From Mesostigma viride (taxonomy: Eukaryota > Streptophyta > Mesostigmatophyceae > Mesostigmatales > Mesostigmataceae), in the NCBI GenBank assembly GCA_009746045.1, contig RPFO01000156.1:4947091-5011090 (forward strand): DNA of 64,000 bases, in the 5' to 3' direction. The notes below the pieces were generated by a model. The model worked only from the letters and a program-made list of their open reading frames with translations. It was not told where the DNA came from and did not search any database. The position numbers and the translations under genes were made by a program. Within the stretch, counting starts at the first letter, position 1. The number at the start of each line of letters is the position of its first letter. Below, in pieces: positions 1-10,106 of the stretch.

Positions 1-905
1 TTATGCTTTCGGTCGTTATACATTCGTATGTGTGCATCTGTGTTGCCATTGTGGTGTCAATTTTGCGCGTGTACTTGTGATGCCTAATACCGTTGGGCTT
101 GCACGCGGCCCCATCGCATGTGGCAGCGACAAGCTCTTGGTCGCCTGTCCAGCGCGGCGAATTCTTGATGGTGAGCAACGGTGATCATTCTTTATGTAGT
201 GCTCATTCCTCAAATTATCAACGTGCTGTGCGCGTCAGCCACCATTGGCCTTGTTCTTCCAGCTTCCGTGCATGATTTTTTTGTAGCCCGCTGGTGATGC
301 TCTCAGCTACAAATAGTTGGCATTATTCGTACCAATTCCTTCGCTGTCGGTAGAACCTTCTTTGCAATCCAGTAGCCTCGGCTGACATTCGTGGCATTGC
401 TGGACTATGTCTCGCTTCCTTGCATGGGTAGCATCTTTGCATATTTATCCTTTTTGCTCAGATCACAGCTTTTTGTCATTCCCTCCCCCCACACACCCCA
501 CCCTGAACGACTCCTGCTAGTGTCAATTGCAGACGTAGAGCCTTCAGCCTCGTTAGAGTTCATCCTACCTGTAACGGGGCATATTGTTGGTTGATTGGCC
601 TTGCTTTTTCTTGGCACTAATCAGGCGTTTCTTTCTTATTGCCGTATTAACCATACAGAGATTGCAATGAAGTAGATTGTGAGGCCTCTTGGCATGTTAG
701 GGAACCTTTGCGATTCCAGGATTCCTGGGTGTGCAGTTTCCTACAACTTGTGAGGCATGTAGATTAAGATCACTCAGCTCCCAAGAAGACCAGCATTTGA
801 TTGAATACAATAAGTGGAGCCCTGCCACAAATGCAGCAGTTAACAGTGGCCTTAAGGTTTCTCAATCCGCACGCGGAAGCAAGAAGCCTCCAGGGTGGGA
901 GGGAG
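1..905. other. no recognisable gene
   Basis: Only short, unconvincing open frames occur on either strand, and no domain or repeat is recognised. A possible splice donor (gtgagc at about 170) follows a short open stretch, but nothing supports an exon. Confidence 0.5.
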
Positions 906-1520
906 GGGAAAGAAACAATTGCGGATCATTGCCTGCCTAGCTTGCTTAAGGCATGGCCCGCCGACACACAAGCTGACATCATCCTAAATGAATTAACACC
1001 GGCATGCGTCACACACCGGCCTGAACAGTGCTGAAAACGCCACTACAAACAGCGTGGCCACGCACCCCCAGGCTAGTGCGTTAACCGTACAGGTAGTTGT
1101 ACAAGGTTCCCAAGACTGACAAACATAAAACGCGCCCATCGACCCCTTGGGCCGGTCCGAATCCACTTTACAATAATTAATCACGACTCACTAAATAACC
1201 CAAATCAGCCAAAGATTCGGTAAGCAACCAGCCGACCCTACAGGTCCCCACCTAACCTCAGCTGGTGCAACCAAACACGAATCTTTGCAAGTGAAGTCGT
1301 ATAAAACCTACAATTAATTTTCTCGGACCGCTAATTAATAGCCACCGACCCTTATAAACAACCGGGTCATCCAAGGAAAATTCGGGCGAGCAGGAAACCC
1401 TTTGTACAAATCGAATTAGTCAGCCCATGTCGCAGACAGCCTTCCACATCCAGGCCAAGGCATGGCGGCCTTATCTTTCCCGCATGCGTTAATTAAACTA
1501 TATTCAGAGAAAACCGATAC
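906..1520 (+). repeat. dispersed ~600-bp repeat, copy 1
   Basis: This block is repeated in the same orientation at 10107-10705 with scattered substitutions and small indels. Both copies run from a shared gcggatcattgc-like start to a shared gagaaaaccgat end. Both contain TATA-like stretches (gtataaaacc, cttataaac). No coding frame crosses it. It could be a solo LTR, a MITE or an old segmental duplicate; terminal repeats were not resolved. Confidence 0.75.
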
Positions 1521-1796
1521 AATTTAGGTGAACATCCATGGCCAATTTTTTTCTCGAGCACCCCTGTCTCTCTCTTGGCCCAGTATCTCACCTTCTTTGT
1601 CCTAAAACTAGGCCGGTACTCATAGATAGCCACGCAACTGCTGCGATCTCCCCCGCATCCTTACATACAAGTGAACTGAAGTCATTAAAAATTGACAGTT
1701 GTTGGCGCGTCCAGCGCGTGGCTTCATCTCACTAACAAATTTTTGTGTGTACCGATGCGTGCTTTGCCGGATGATGTATTTTTGTCTTGCATGCAG

Positions 1797-2033
1797 GCAA
1801 TATACCTAACACAGTCGGGCTGGGCACATCCGTCAGTCCAACACGGCGAGAGGCCACATGCGGATGCAGATTTTGTAGGCTCTGAGCCCTGGTCACATTG
1901 CCGTAGCACTCAACAGTGTCCTGTGATTGTTTCTAGAGAGTCATCCAGATATTTCAGCAATGGTGGCTGGGACAGCCCTCGTAATGGTTCCAGTGATGAT
2001 GAGGATGATGACTTTGATGACGAGGACTGTTGA
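1797..2033 (+). CDS. possible terminal exon with acidic C-terminus
   Basis: An open frame follows a plausible acceptor (tgcatgcag at 1788-1796) and runs to TGA at 2031-2033. It encodes about 78 residues, ending in a very acidic tail (SSDDEDDDFDDEDC). The tail sits directly before the stop, as in many eukaryotic last exons. No upstream exon was identified and no family recognised. The frame is also open upstream of the acceptor to about 1692. A chance ORF is possible. Confidence 0.3.
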   Translation, partial: AIYLTQSGWAHPSVQHGERPHADADFVGSEPWSHCRSTQQCPVIVSRESSRYFSNGGWDSPRNGSSDDEDDDFDDEDC

Positions 2034-2819
2034 GCCCCGTTGTGCTTGTCGGTCAACAGATTTTATATTGCATTTGTGAGATGATTGTGGGTGTCCATTT
2101 TGCACACCACCCACAGCCATGCTTGAGTGCACCGTTCCTTGTGTGTGTATCAATACAGTTGGTGTTCGTATTTGATCAGTTGTGCCATTTCATCGGGTTG
2201 TTGCATGCCATCTGAACATGTTCACTCCCCGTTGCCATTTTATCATACCAGTGTTGTGAGCTCAGAGCAATGGATGCATGATGCAGTGTTGTGATTTAGT
2301 GTAGATATTGACGATGCCACCTTTGATCAGCATGATGGATGCTTGGCCAGCGATGGGTCGGAGGTTGACACTTGATGACCGTGATGACGATTGCCCTGAA
2401 TGTTCAATATTGGTGTTTTTCTTAACATCCCAGTCGATACTTTTGCAATAAACCATGTCTCCCACGGCTCATGACATTGTGGTGCATTTTATCATGCACC
2501 TGAGGGTGTTTCCAGCTTGTTTTGTCAGTTCCTTTCAGTACCCCCCTCTGGTTTTTCAAGTTGTCACCTGCAATTAAGAACTTTCTCAGTGGCGAGTTCT
2601 TGGTGTCATCCTTTGAAAGCTTGCCCCGTACCGCTGCACGTGTTGTCTCTCCTGGCATTGCCACCTTGCCGTGTCCCACCTTGGCCTTTTCCTTCTCCAT
2701 CTCTGCTGCGGCATGCACGCACTTCCTTGCTGCGGATGTGCATTATGCGTGCTTTGTGATATATCACTTCCCCTGAGTGGTTGTGATTTATCACCTTATC
2801 ACATTTTGTTTTTCTGTGG
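2034..2819. other. no recognisable gene
   Basis: Overlapping short open frames exist on both strands at 2420-2850, but they shadow one another and show no domain. Nothing else is recognised. Confidence 0.5.
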
Positions 2820-3046
2820 GTTTGTGACATTTTGTGACACTTTGACATTTTGTGATAATGACGTTATCACAAAATATGCTGGTTTTATCACGTTTGTCAC
2901 GTTTTGTCACAATCATGACATGTCTCGATCACAATTTGTCACAGTTTTATCACATTTTGTCACATTTTGTCACGTTTTATCATTTTTTTATCACAAAATG
3001 TCACAAAAGTGACATTTTGTGATAAAAAAATATCACAAAATGTCAC
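2820..3046. repeat. palindrome-rich TGTGACATTTTGTGATAA-type array
   Basis: The motif TTTTGTCAC/GTGACAAAA and its variant TTATCAC/GTGATAA occur about a dozen times in both orientations within 230 bp. A perfect inverted repeat has arms of 22 bp (2983-3004 and 3009-3030) and a four-base AAAA loop. A second palindrome (tgataatgacgttatca) lies at about 2853-2869. The array ends where the neighbouring minus-strand reading frame ends, so it may mark the end of an inserted element. Confidence 0.8.
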
Positions 3047-3402
3047 AGACCCCTTCCTAGTGTAGCAACATTGTTGGTTAGTGAGGACCTGCTGGGGGGT
3101 TGAGCCAAGGTTGCAGGAGGGGCAGGGGCCTGGTTCAGGGTAAGGGAAGGGTCATCACTAAATCTGACCTGCATACGTTGTTCATAGGTAGGAGGGGTAA
3201 GTGAGGGACGACGGCGACCACCAGCAACAGGAGAAGGAGGTGAGGTACGCAGATTACCTTGAGGAGTGAGATGGTGCACCGTTTCAAGTGAGTCCCGTCG
3301 GTTACCACGATTGTTGTTATGGTTGTTAGTATTATTATTATTATTACTCATAGTAGGAGTGTTGGTAGGTATAGGCGACATGTTACCACCCACTGGATCC
3401 AT
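3043..3402 (-). CDS. small Asn/Pro/Ser-rich reading frame (119 codons), unknown
   Basis: ATG at 3402 is preceded on the minus strand by an AT-rich leader (ttaattaaaa) giving an AAAATGG start context. The product is low-complexity: an Asn run near residues 20-30, then Arg/Pro/Ser-rich sequence. The stop lies exactly where the palindromic array begins, so the original C-terminus may be lost. It is the last of four minus-strand frames with short spacers. I do not recognise the family. Confidence 0.35.
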   Translation of the reverse strand: MDPVGGNMSPIPTNTPTMSNNNNNTNNHNNNRGNRRDSLETVHHLTPQGNLRTSPPSPVAGGRRRPSLTPPTYEQRMQVRFSDDPSLTLNQAPAPPATLAQPPSRSSLTNNVATLGRGL

Positions 3403-3526
3403 TTTTAATTAAGTAAATGATTAGGAGTCTAACTGAAAGCCACAAGGATAAAGGACAAGGCCTAATTTAAGGCAAGGAAAGAAAGAAAAAAGCTTTTAAT
3501 GTCTTAAAAGAAGGAAACAATTTAAA

Positions 3527-3919
3527 TCAATCCTTTTTAACAACAGTAATGGATAGGGAACCGAATTCTAAGGTGAGAGGAGTATCTGAAGTAGATGAAG
3601 ATGCAGCCCGTTTAGGGGGAGAAGAAGGAGGGGTAGCAAAGACTAGAGCTTCTACGGGAGGACGACCATGAGGAATAGGGCGTACGTGCAGGCCTAAATC
3701 TGATTGGCTATGATCTATAAGGAACTGCTGAGCTTCTTCGAAGGTCATAAATTTCTTATACCTAATTACGTTGTATACACGGTTCTGGACAATCTTCCTA
3801 GCGTCGGACCAAGAAAGGAAAATGGAGGACCATTGAGGCGTAATCACTACGTAATATTTAGCTAGACTATTATCGCTAGAAGAATGGGAAGGAGCAGTAA
3901 AAGATCGCCGCTGGCTCAT
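3527..3919 (-). CDS. viroplasmin / RNase H1 N-terminal-like domain protein (130 aa)
   Basis: Residues about 19-68 resemble the caulimovirus viroplasmin / RNase HI N-terminal domain: KYYVV near the start, a Gly-poor strand, then SW..., YKKFMTFEEAQQFL. In known proteins this domain binds RNA-DNA hybrids or dsRNA. No RNase H catalytic domain follows; residues 70-130 are Pro/Ser-rich. The ATG overlaps the stop of the upstream frame as ATGA (3919-3916), unusual for nuclear genes but common in compact viral genomes. The domain call comes from reading the sequence, not a search. The gene may be a captured viral or transposon gene. Confidence 0.5.
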   Translation of the reverse strand: MSQRRSFTAPSHSSSDNSLAKYYVVITPQWSSIFLSWSDARKIVQNRVYNVIRYKKFMTFEEAQQFLIDHSQSDLGLHVRPIPHGRPPVEALVFATPPSSPPKRAASSSTSDTPLTLEFGSLSITVVKKD

Positions 3920-4119
3920 GGTAACGCACCTTGTTCTTGAGTAGTCACGATAGGAGTGGAAGGGGTAGGAGTCGACTTAGCTGGGTTATCTGGATCACCG
4001 AAATGACGAGGGCGGCAATGGTCCAGCGCTCGTAGTCCTAAAGTCAGCGACCCAGTGAGTTTCTGCGAGTGCGGCCGTCTAATGAGCAGCAACACGAAGG
4101 AAAAGGTGGAACCTACCAC
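3916..4119 (-). CDS. short open frame with N-terminal hydrophobic segment
   Basis: The frame is open from just downstream of a TAG near 4134 to TGA at 3918-3916. It has no ATG; the first plausible start is GTG at 4119. The beginning is hydrophobic (about 15 residues rich in Val, Phe and Leu), followed by Pro/Thr-rich sequence. Its stop overlaps the next gene's ATG. It may be the 3' part of a frame entered by frameshifting or splicing, or a fragment. Confidence 0.25.
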   Translation of the reverse strand: MVGSTFSFVLLLIRRPHSQKLTGSLTLGLRALDHCRPRHFGDPDNPAKSTPTPSTPIVTTQEQGALP

Positions 4120-4317
4120 GATGCAGAAAAGTGTAATCTACGAGACGCTAGTCGTCTCTCTAACGCAGAACCAAAACCACCTATCTACGACAGTAGGCCA
4201 CATGTCTCAAGAAAACAAAACGAGGAAAAGGAAAAGGAACTAGCTACGTGAGGAGTTCATCCGCTTTGAGCAGGTCTAACTTCTAGGCATGCAGGGCGTG
4301 TCCCGAATCGGGCAGCA

Positions 4318-4857
4318 CTACCCCCCCAGCTCGCAGGCGACCCGCCCATTACCTGTCAAGTAGGTGTCGTCTTCATTTTCCCGGACGCGGAAGGGTTGAT
4401 TCAATGACGTATGTTGCAGGGGATCGTCGTCTGGTTCTCTACCTAAAATTCCTCCGAGTCCATTGTTACGCCGCGGGTATCTACCACTACCTCTACCTCT
4501 ACCTGGCCTGATGCTACCTAAACTAGTCAAGCCACCTCTAGTTAATCCTCTAGCGAAAGACGAACGAGACGATCCAGATCTCAATGCATTAACGTAAGTG
4601 TTGCTATAATACGCCATAAGCCATTTATACAACCCGTTTATTCCAGGAATAGAGGAAGGAAACACAACTACACTGCCGTGACCCAAGCCTAAATGTGTTA
4701 ATTCATTTAACACACGCCGAGTGCACACACGAGGGGTAGAACGTGCATAAATGGTCACCAACGGTCCAACACGCTCGGGCCGACATGGCCCTCGCCTACA
4801 GATGCACGCTGGTCCACTACATCTACAGATGCACGCTGGTCCACTACATTCTACCAC
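4318..4857 (-). CDS. open frame with Arg/Gly-rich C-terminus, fragment
   Basis: This 179-codon frame starts after an in-frame TGA and has no ATG until about residue 82, so it looks 5'-truncated. It contains a well-behaved middle region, an RGRGRGSGR-like basic Arg/Gly stretch, and an acidic end before TAG at 4320-4318. Codons are AT-richer than in the nearby LINEs. A directly repeated 27-bp segment lies at its 5' end (about 4796-4850). A nucleic-acid-binding or capsid-type protein is possible, but no family was recognised. Confidence 0.3.
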   Translation of the reverse strand: MVECSGPACICRCSGPACICRRGPCRPERVGPLVTIYARSTPRVCTRRVLNELTHLGLGHGSVVVFPSSIPGINGLYKWLMAYYSNTYVNALRSGSSRSSFARGLTRGGLTSLGSIRPGRGRGSGRYPRRNNGLGGILGREPDDDPLQHTSLNQPFRVRENEDDTYLTGNGRVACELGG

Positions 4858-5640
4858 AGGACCAAAGGATCAGGACCACTAGTAAAGTACGCGGCGCGGC
4901 GCCCCAAAGGCACCCAATGTGCCACGGTACTGTTACGAGGACAATAGTGTCCCGGTAGAAGCTACACGTAAACCTAGGGACAACCGAGGCAAAAGACCTA
5001 ATTTACGTCCGTAACTACAACGAATTGTTACGCGACGTAACAGTAACTGACACTGCTGCACCGACCACCGACACGCCCGCCTACGTACCATATCCAAGCC
5101 ACCTCCGCAACCCAAGCATCTCCAACCCTCACACAAACCTGTGACCTACGCACGATATTCCGACATTGACAACTGTCTCCCACAACTACTTCATAGTCAA
5201 CCCATAACAATGTCCCCCATGACCCCCGCCAAAGGGGGGGGGTCCCCCCCCCCGGAACACACACACTCTACAATACCCAGGACCACGAGTACCCACCCAA
5301 TTCGATCACCTCCCACAACGGTATCACCCACGGTGTAGGCCACCCACGAGTCCAATGCGGCCTCCCCCATGTCCACAGCGACACCCCTGCGACCCCGCCA
5401 GTGCGCCCACGGACTGCACGCCTCTCCACAGGACTCCCACCCCCACCCACCCACCCACGTCCACCCACCCCCACCCCCCGCATACTATGCAGACGGAAGT
5501 TCGGCGGGCGAGCCGGAGTGCCGGTACGGGATTAAGCGACTCAGCCCGCGCTAGGCTATATTAACCCCCGCAGGGGCCTGCTGGTTCAATGCGACACAAG
5601 TCGGTGACCACCCCAAAAGCAAGCCCCCCAGATTAATTAA
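4858..5640. other. C-rich intergenic sequence
   Basis: No convincing gene. The plus strand has overlapping short open frames between 4880 and 5200. From 5220 to 5490 the sequence is biased to C with runs such as cccacccaccc. It may be decayed sequence of the same insertion as the minus-strand frames to its left. Confidence 0.4.
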
Positions 5641-5720
5641 TTAATTAATTAATTAATTAGACTCGTGCTCCCGTTGGGGAGTCACGGAGCATTAACCCTG
5701 ATGGATGGATGGATGGGTGC
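5641..5720 (-). mobile_element. LINE/SINE 3'-end fragment with (TAAT)n tail
   Basis: On the minus strand the order is CATC repeats, a stem-loop (GTGACTCCC, loop, GGGAGCAC; 5685-5665), then a (TAAT)n tail at 5660-5632. The same order occurs at 62528-62625. It matches the 3' ends of LINE A, B and C in layout, so it is read as a 5'-truncated retrotransposon insertion. Confidence 0.6.
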
Positions 5721-6061
5721 AAAGCCCCCCAAAAGATCCAGCATTTCGCAATTCCGGTATTGTGCAAAAAGGAAAGAGGTTTTACGACACCATAATAGAC
5801 TGAGCCGGCGCAGCAGGTGCTGAGACGAAAAAGAACGACAAAGGTCTGGCGTTGCCTCGCCTCCCTCAGACGCCTTCCCCGACTCGAGTCTCGCAATAGG
5901 GAATAATTTTTAGCTTCGGAGCGCAACCCCCATTAAAAAATTAAATTAAATTAAATTATAACATGCCTCCGTGGGGAGGTCATGTAGCACATATTTCATG
6001 ATGGATGGAGGAAGCCGCGTGATCGAACTGTCCTAACTCTATCTAGAAAATCCTACCTGCA

Positions 6062-6826
6062 CTACTCATCAAAACGCCTCCTCCGCTTGGGGGGAGGTGG
6101 CTTGCCCACAGCTAGGTCGGGCATGTGCGCCTTGACAATCTTCTTCCACCGCGTCTTGTCCTGCATGGCAGTCCAAAGACGGGAGAGAGAGTGGATGCGG
6201 TGCTCAAACTGGGCTGGGACCACTAGGTCGTCCAGCAACATCTGAACGTAGTTGGTGACAGGTTTCCCTACCCTTTTGGGAATGTCCTTGGGGCCAGGCC
6301 AGGTCAGAATGTGCCGCCCTGGCTGTCCAAGCCGCTGGGGGCCGGCCAGACCAAGGGTGGTGTCGACCTGGCTGGTGCGGGCAAGGTGTCCTACAAATGC
6401 TATCCTACGCTGCCTAATCTCGTCCGAAACACGAGGCATGCCATGATACAAAGACTCTGATGACGGACGCTCGGAAAAACCTACATTAAGGACCTGCCGG
6501 AGCATCCTGTAAACTGTGCCGTCGAGCCGAGCTGCCAGTTTGGGTGGGAGGGTCCACGCCTCGGCGCCATACGTGAGCACCGTGAGGACGAGGACCTTGA
6601 AGAGCATGCGCTTGCGGTGCCCGTCCAGGCCCTTCGAGCGCCAGTAGGGTGTGAGCGAACGGAGCTTGGCCCAGGCAAGGCCGATGCGGGTGTCCACATC
6701 GTCGGCGGTGTCAGGAAGCCAGCTCCCCAACAGCTTGAAGCGGTCGCGGAACGGGACCTCCGTCCCGTCGAGCAGGCGCGGCAGCGGTGGTTTACTGGAT
6801 GCCCCTATCACCATCGCCTCAGTTTT
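6062..6826 (-). pseudogene. LINE A C-terminal region of ORF2
   Basis: Starting at KTEAMVIG, this frame matches LINE B residues after its RT core: RFKLLGSWLPD, LTYGAEAWTL, MLRQVLNV and RRIAFVGHLARTSQVDT. It ends in a basic PPPPKRRRRFDE tail and a stop at 6062. The open frame continues upstream to 6955, but that part (6827-6955) belongs to the inserted element. It is the downstream half of the interrupted polyprotein and was non-functional once interrupted. Confidence 0.85.
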
Positions 6827-7646
6827 AGTTGAACGCCCTTCACCGCTGGCTAGCACGCCGGCGATGGAGACGGGATTTTTGTTGTTTGGGGAACCGATTG
6901 TGGGAGGCTGAGCCCGCAGCCGCCACTGATTGCTATTGAACCCTTGCAGCTGCATGGCCAGGCCGCAAGGAGCTCAGCGGCGCGGCGCTAACCGATAAGG
7001 CATGCTCGAGCCTCTAACCCGAGACTACCGGTAGGCTACCCGATAGCGCATGCTCGAGCCTCTAACCCGAGACTACCGGCACTCAGCGGATCTGTGCTAC
7101 CGAGGGCGACGGTTCTCTGACCGTCCCGGCGCGCACTGGCTTCCGTACCTTGCTTAGGCACCGACTAGCATCTAGACACCAATCTTTGATGCCCACCTGA
7201 CTAGGCGCCCAGGCCGGCGACTACCGGCCAGCGGATAGATGCCACTCGGGAGCACAACTCCCATACTTTCTTTTTAAATAATTATCATAAATTATTTGAA
7301 GCGAGGGGCAATAGGGTAGCACTGACCCTACGTACGTTCAAGTAGAGAAACACGTAACGACACCCCCGTCCCTTTCTAGCCTACCGGTAGCCTCTAACCC
7401 GAGACTACCGGTAGGCTACCCGATACATAGTGCATGCTCGAGCCTCTAACCCGAGACTACCGGCACTCAGCGGATCTGTGCTACCGAGGGCGACGGTTCT
7501 CTGACCGTCCCGGCGCGCACTGGCTTCCGTACCTTGCTTAGGCACCGACTAGCATCTACTAGACACCAATCTTTGATGCCCACCTGACTAGGCGCCCAGG
7601 CCGGCGACTACCGGCCAGCGGATAGATGCCACTCGGGAGCACAACT
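6827..7646. mobile_element. 820-bp non-autonomous transposon inserted in LINE A
   Basis: The insert is bracketed by GTTTT (6822-6826 and 7647-7651), a 5-bp target duplication. Its ends are short imperfect inverted repeats (agttgaacgccc... and ...ggagcacaact). LINE C keeps the uninterrupted site cctcaGTTTTgacac at 27456-27470, showing the pre-insertion state. Internally a ~250-bp block is directly repeated (7011-7259 and 7391-7646; small indels) around a 131-bp AT-richer spacer. No transposase frame is present. The superfamily is unknown. Confidence 0.85.
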
Positions 7647-8545
7647 GTTTTGACACTAATCTCCAGCCCCACCGCCCGTGCCTCCAGGCCCAGGCAGTCC
7701 AGCCAGGTCTGAATGTGCTCGGGGCTCTCGATGAGGGTGGTATCATCCGCATAAATCAGGTCGGCAAGGCGGTAACCAGGTCTAACCCCGCCGCGGTGCT
7801 CTTTCACGTTAAGGATGTCCAAGCCTGGCTCGAACCCCTTAAGAGCAGTAAAGCGCGCACGTGCCCGGCGCATGACGTGATCCACGACAATAATGAACAG
7901 GTATGGGGACAGGACACAACCTTGCCACACCCCGTGGTGAAGGGGGAATGGTGGAGTGGTGCCCTCCGCAGTCCGCACTACTGCCTGTGAGCCCTCATCA
8001 TACAGACGGCGAATGGCAGCAATAAACGCAGGTGGTACCCGATCCAGAGCTAGGATGGCCCAAAGAGCCTCCCAGAGAACCGTGTCAAAGGCCTTGATAT
8101 AGTCAACAAAAATGAAGACCAGCGGCAAACTGTCAGGGGGAAGTCGACGCACCTCCTCCATCAACCGGCGCGCGACAAACACAGCCATGACAGTGTTACG
8201 ACCACGACGGAAACCCATCTGAGACTCACCCAGGTGTGGGTCCAGCGCGGCGCGGAGCCTGTGCAGCATCATGCGCATGAAGACCTTCAGCGCGGCGCTC
8301 TGGAGGCAGACACCCCGGTAGTTACCGGGGTCAGCAGCAGAGCCCTTCTTGTACAGCATGACGCGGATGGCCGTCTGCCACTCAGCAGGCGGAGGCTCGT
8401 CAGAGAGCAGGACACGGTTACAGAACGCCAGCAGAAGATCCCGAACCGCCAGATCAGGGGTCTTCAGCAGCTCAGCAGAAAGGTGGTCGGCACCGACCGC
8501 CGCATCGTACCGCAGGCGAGCAAGGGCGCCGTCCAATTCCTTCAA
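7647..8545 (-). pseudogene. LINE A reverse transcriptase core
   Basis: The frame shows RT motifs in order: ADHLSAELLK, NYRGVCLQSAALK, GFRRGRNTVMAVF, FVDYIKAFDTVLW (first catalytic Asp), GVWQGCVLSPYLFIIVVD, and LIYADDTTLIE (the YADD catalytic pair). It would copy element RNA at a nicked target site. The frame is open through the core and then runs into the 820-bp insertion after VKT. LINE B at 24.1-24.9 kb is a close homologue. The element is inactive as it stands. Confidence 0.9.
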
Positions 8546-8824
8546 AGTGAAGGGGGGACGACGTCGTCAGTGGCAAGGCAGCCCTCCTGCAAGGCGGGGA
8601 CTTGGTAGTCCGCGGCCGAGGAGGGGGCGCTGGCGGCGGCGGGGGTCCGGCGACCCCGAGGCGGGCGGCCGTCTCGGGGTGAAGCGGCGGGGGGGGGCGC
8701 GAGCCCCACCGGTCAAGGAAACATTGTGGGCCAACCAGCGGTCAAGGCTGACCGGCGCCGTGCCGTCCCCCGTGTGCTCCACCGGGGTGCGCTGCCGCCG
8801 GCCGCCGAGCCGGTCGAGGTGGTA

Positions 8825-9724
8825 CTACATGTCCTTGCCCTGGTTGCGAGCCTGGCAGGCCTTGGCATCCGCGATGCACTGGGCCGCCTCCGCGTCCTGA
8901 GCGTGCTCGTAGGCCTCCACAAGGGCGGCCTTGAGCAATGGTTTCTGCAGCGGGTCCCGGTTACGCTTGAGGCGGTGCCGGGCGGCCAAGACCTTGGGGT
9001 CCTGGCGGTAGAGCGGGCCGGGGCGACGGCGGGGCATGACCGGCAGGTGCCGGGCCGCCAGCAACGGGGCACGGGCCGCAAAGCCCGCAAAAATGGCTGC
9101 GTTGGGGGCACCATTGTCCAGCTCGTCGACGTCCGCCCGGGCGTCCAGGGCCGACAGGTACTCCTGACGGCACTGGTTCCGCTCGTGCTCGGCGTCCGTC
9201 CAGTCCTCAGGATCTCCCTTGACCGGACGTAGAGCAGACCAGTCAGGGCGGACCACTGGGGCGCGGCGCGCGGGGACGTGGAACCGGAGCCGAAGGGTCG
9301 CGCGCACCAACCGGTGGTCAGAGCACACCGTCGGCGTGTCAAACACTCGGGTGTCCAGGACCGAGGTGCACCTGGACTGCCGTACCACCACGTAGTCCAA
9401 ACAGGCCTGACGGCCGTTAGGGCCACAAAAAGTGACCAAGTCCTGTGAGGGACGTTGGAAGTGGCAGTTGACAGCAACCATCCCGCTATCCCGCAAAAAG
9501 GCAGAAAACAGGGGAGTGTTGTCGTTAGCAGTAGTGTCAGCAGGCGCAAAGCGGCTGCCAGCAGTGCCCACGGGGAGCGTGGCATTGGCGTCGAGCAGCA
9601 TAACCAAAAAGTGGCGGGCCGGGGTGACCCTCTCAAGGCCTCGGGGCAACCCCCATGCACGGCTCCTAATGTCCCCAACTACCCCTCCTCGGCAGGGGCA
9701 ACTGGACAACGTACCTGCCGCCAC
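8825..9724 (-). pseudogene. LINE A endonuclease fragment and linker
   Basis: The frame contains the C-terminal half of an APE-type endonuclease: LLDANATL, the LDYVVV strand and the SDHRLV motif whose Asp-His pair is catalytic. It continues into an Arg/Ala-rich helical linker matching LINE B 23.57-23.75 kb. It stops at 8825 while the homologous linker continues in another frame to 8546, so one frameshift or stop separates it from the RT. The N-terminal endonuclease motifs are missing because of 5' truncation. Confidence 0.78.
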
Positions 9725-9739
9725 AAAAAATAATTTATA

Positions 9740-10106
9740 TTAAAAAACAGGCCGCCGCTGACAGGAACCTGGTTCGTGACCTTTAGAGTCCAATTCACGT
9801 CCCACGCACCATCGAAGGTGGCAAGCCTGCGATGTGACATTAGAGCTGTTGTAGAAACTTATGAACAGCTCCGCCGAAGCTGGTCAAACCGCAGTAGTAG
9901 CGCCCCATCCTTCGCCCATGTCAAAACGACCCGCAGCCGGGGAAAACGACATTGGGGTAAATTTAAATTTTCTTTCCGTTGCACGACCAACTCTACTATG
10001 CTTGGTCGAACAACTTAGCGGTTGTGCCACCATCTGCCTCGGCTACAAGACAGATGCAACACGCGCTAGAATGTGCAATTTTGCACAGGCGGCCATTGCC
10101 GCCATT
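9740..10106. other. no recognisable gene
   Basis: The sequence between the 5' truncation point of LINE A and the second ~600-bp repeat shows no domain, repeat or RNA gene that I recognise. Confidence 0.5.

Larger units (their letters stand above)
5932..9735 (-). mobile_element. LINE A: decayed APE-type non-LTR retrotransposon
   Basis: On the minus strand the order is part of an endonuclease domain (9724-8825), a linker (8824-8546), reverse transcriptase (8545-7647), C-terminal region (6826-6062), 3' UTR, stem-loop (5984-5962) and an (AATTT)n tail (5958-5932). The 5' end is truncated near 9735. A frameshift or stop separates the endonuclease from the rest, and an 820-bp element interrupts the region after the RT core. 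The RT plus C-terminal layout, with YGAEAWTL and RRIAFVGHLAR motifs, suggests an RTE-like lineage; the clade is not certain. Confidence 0.88.
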
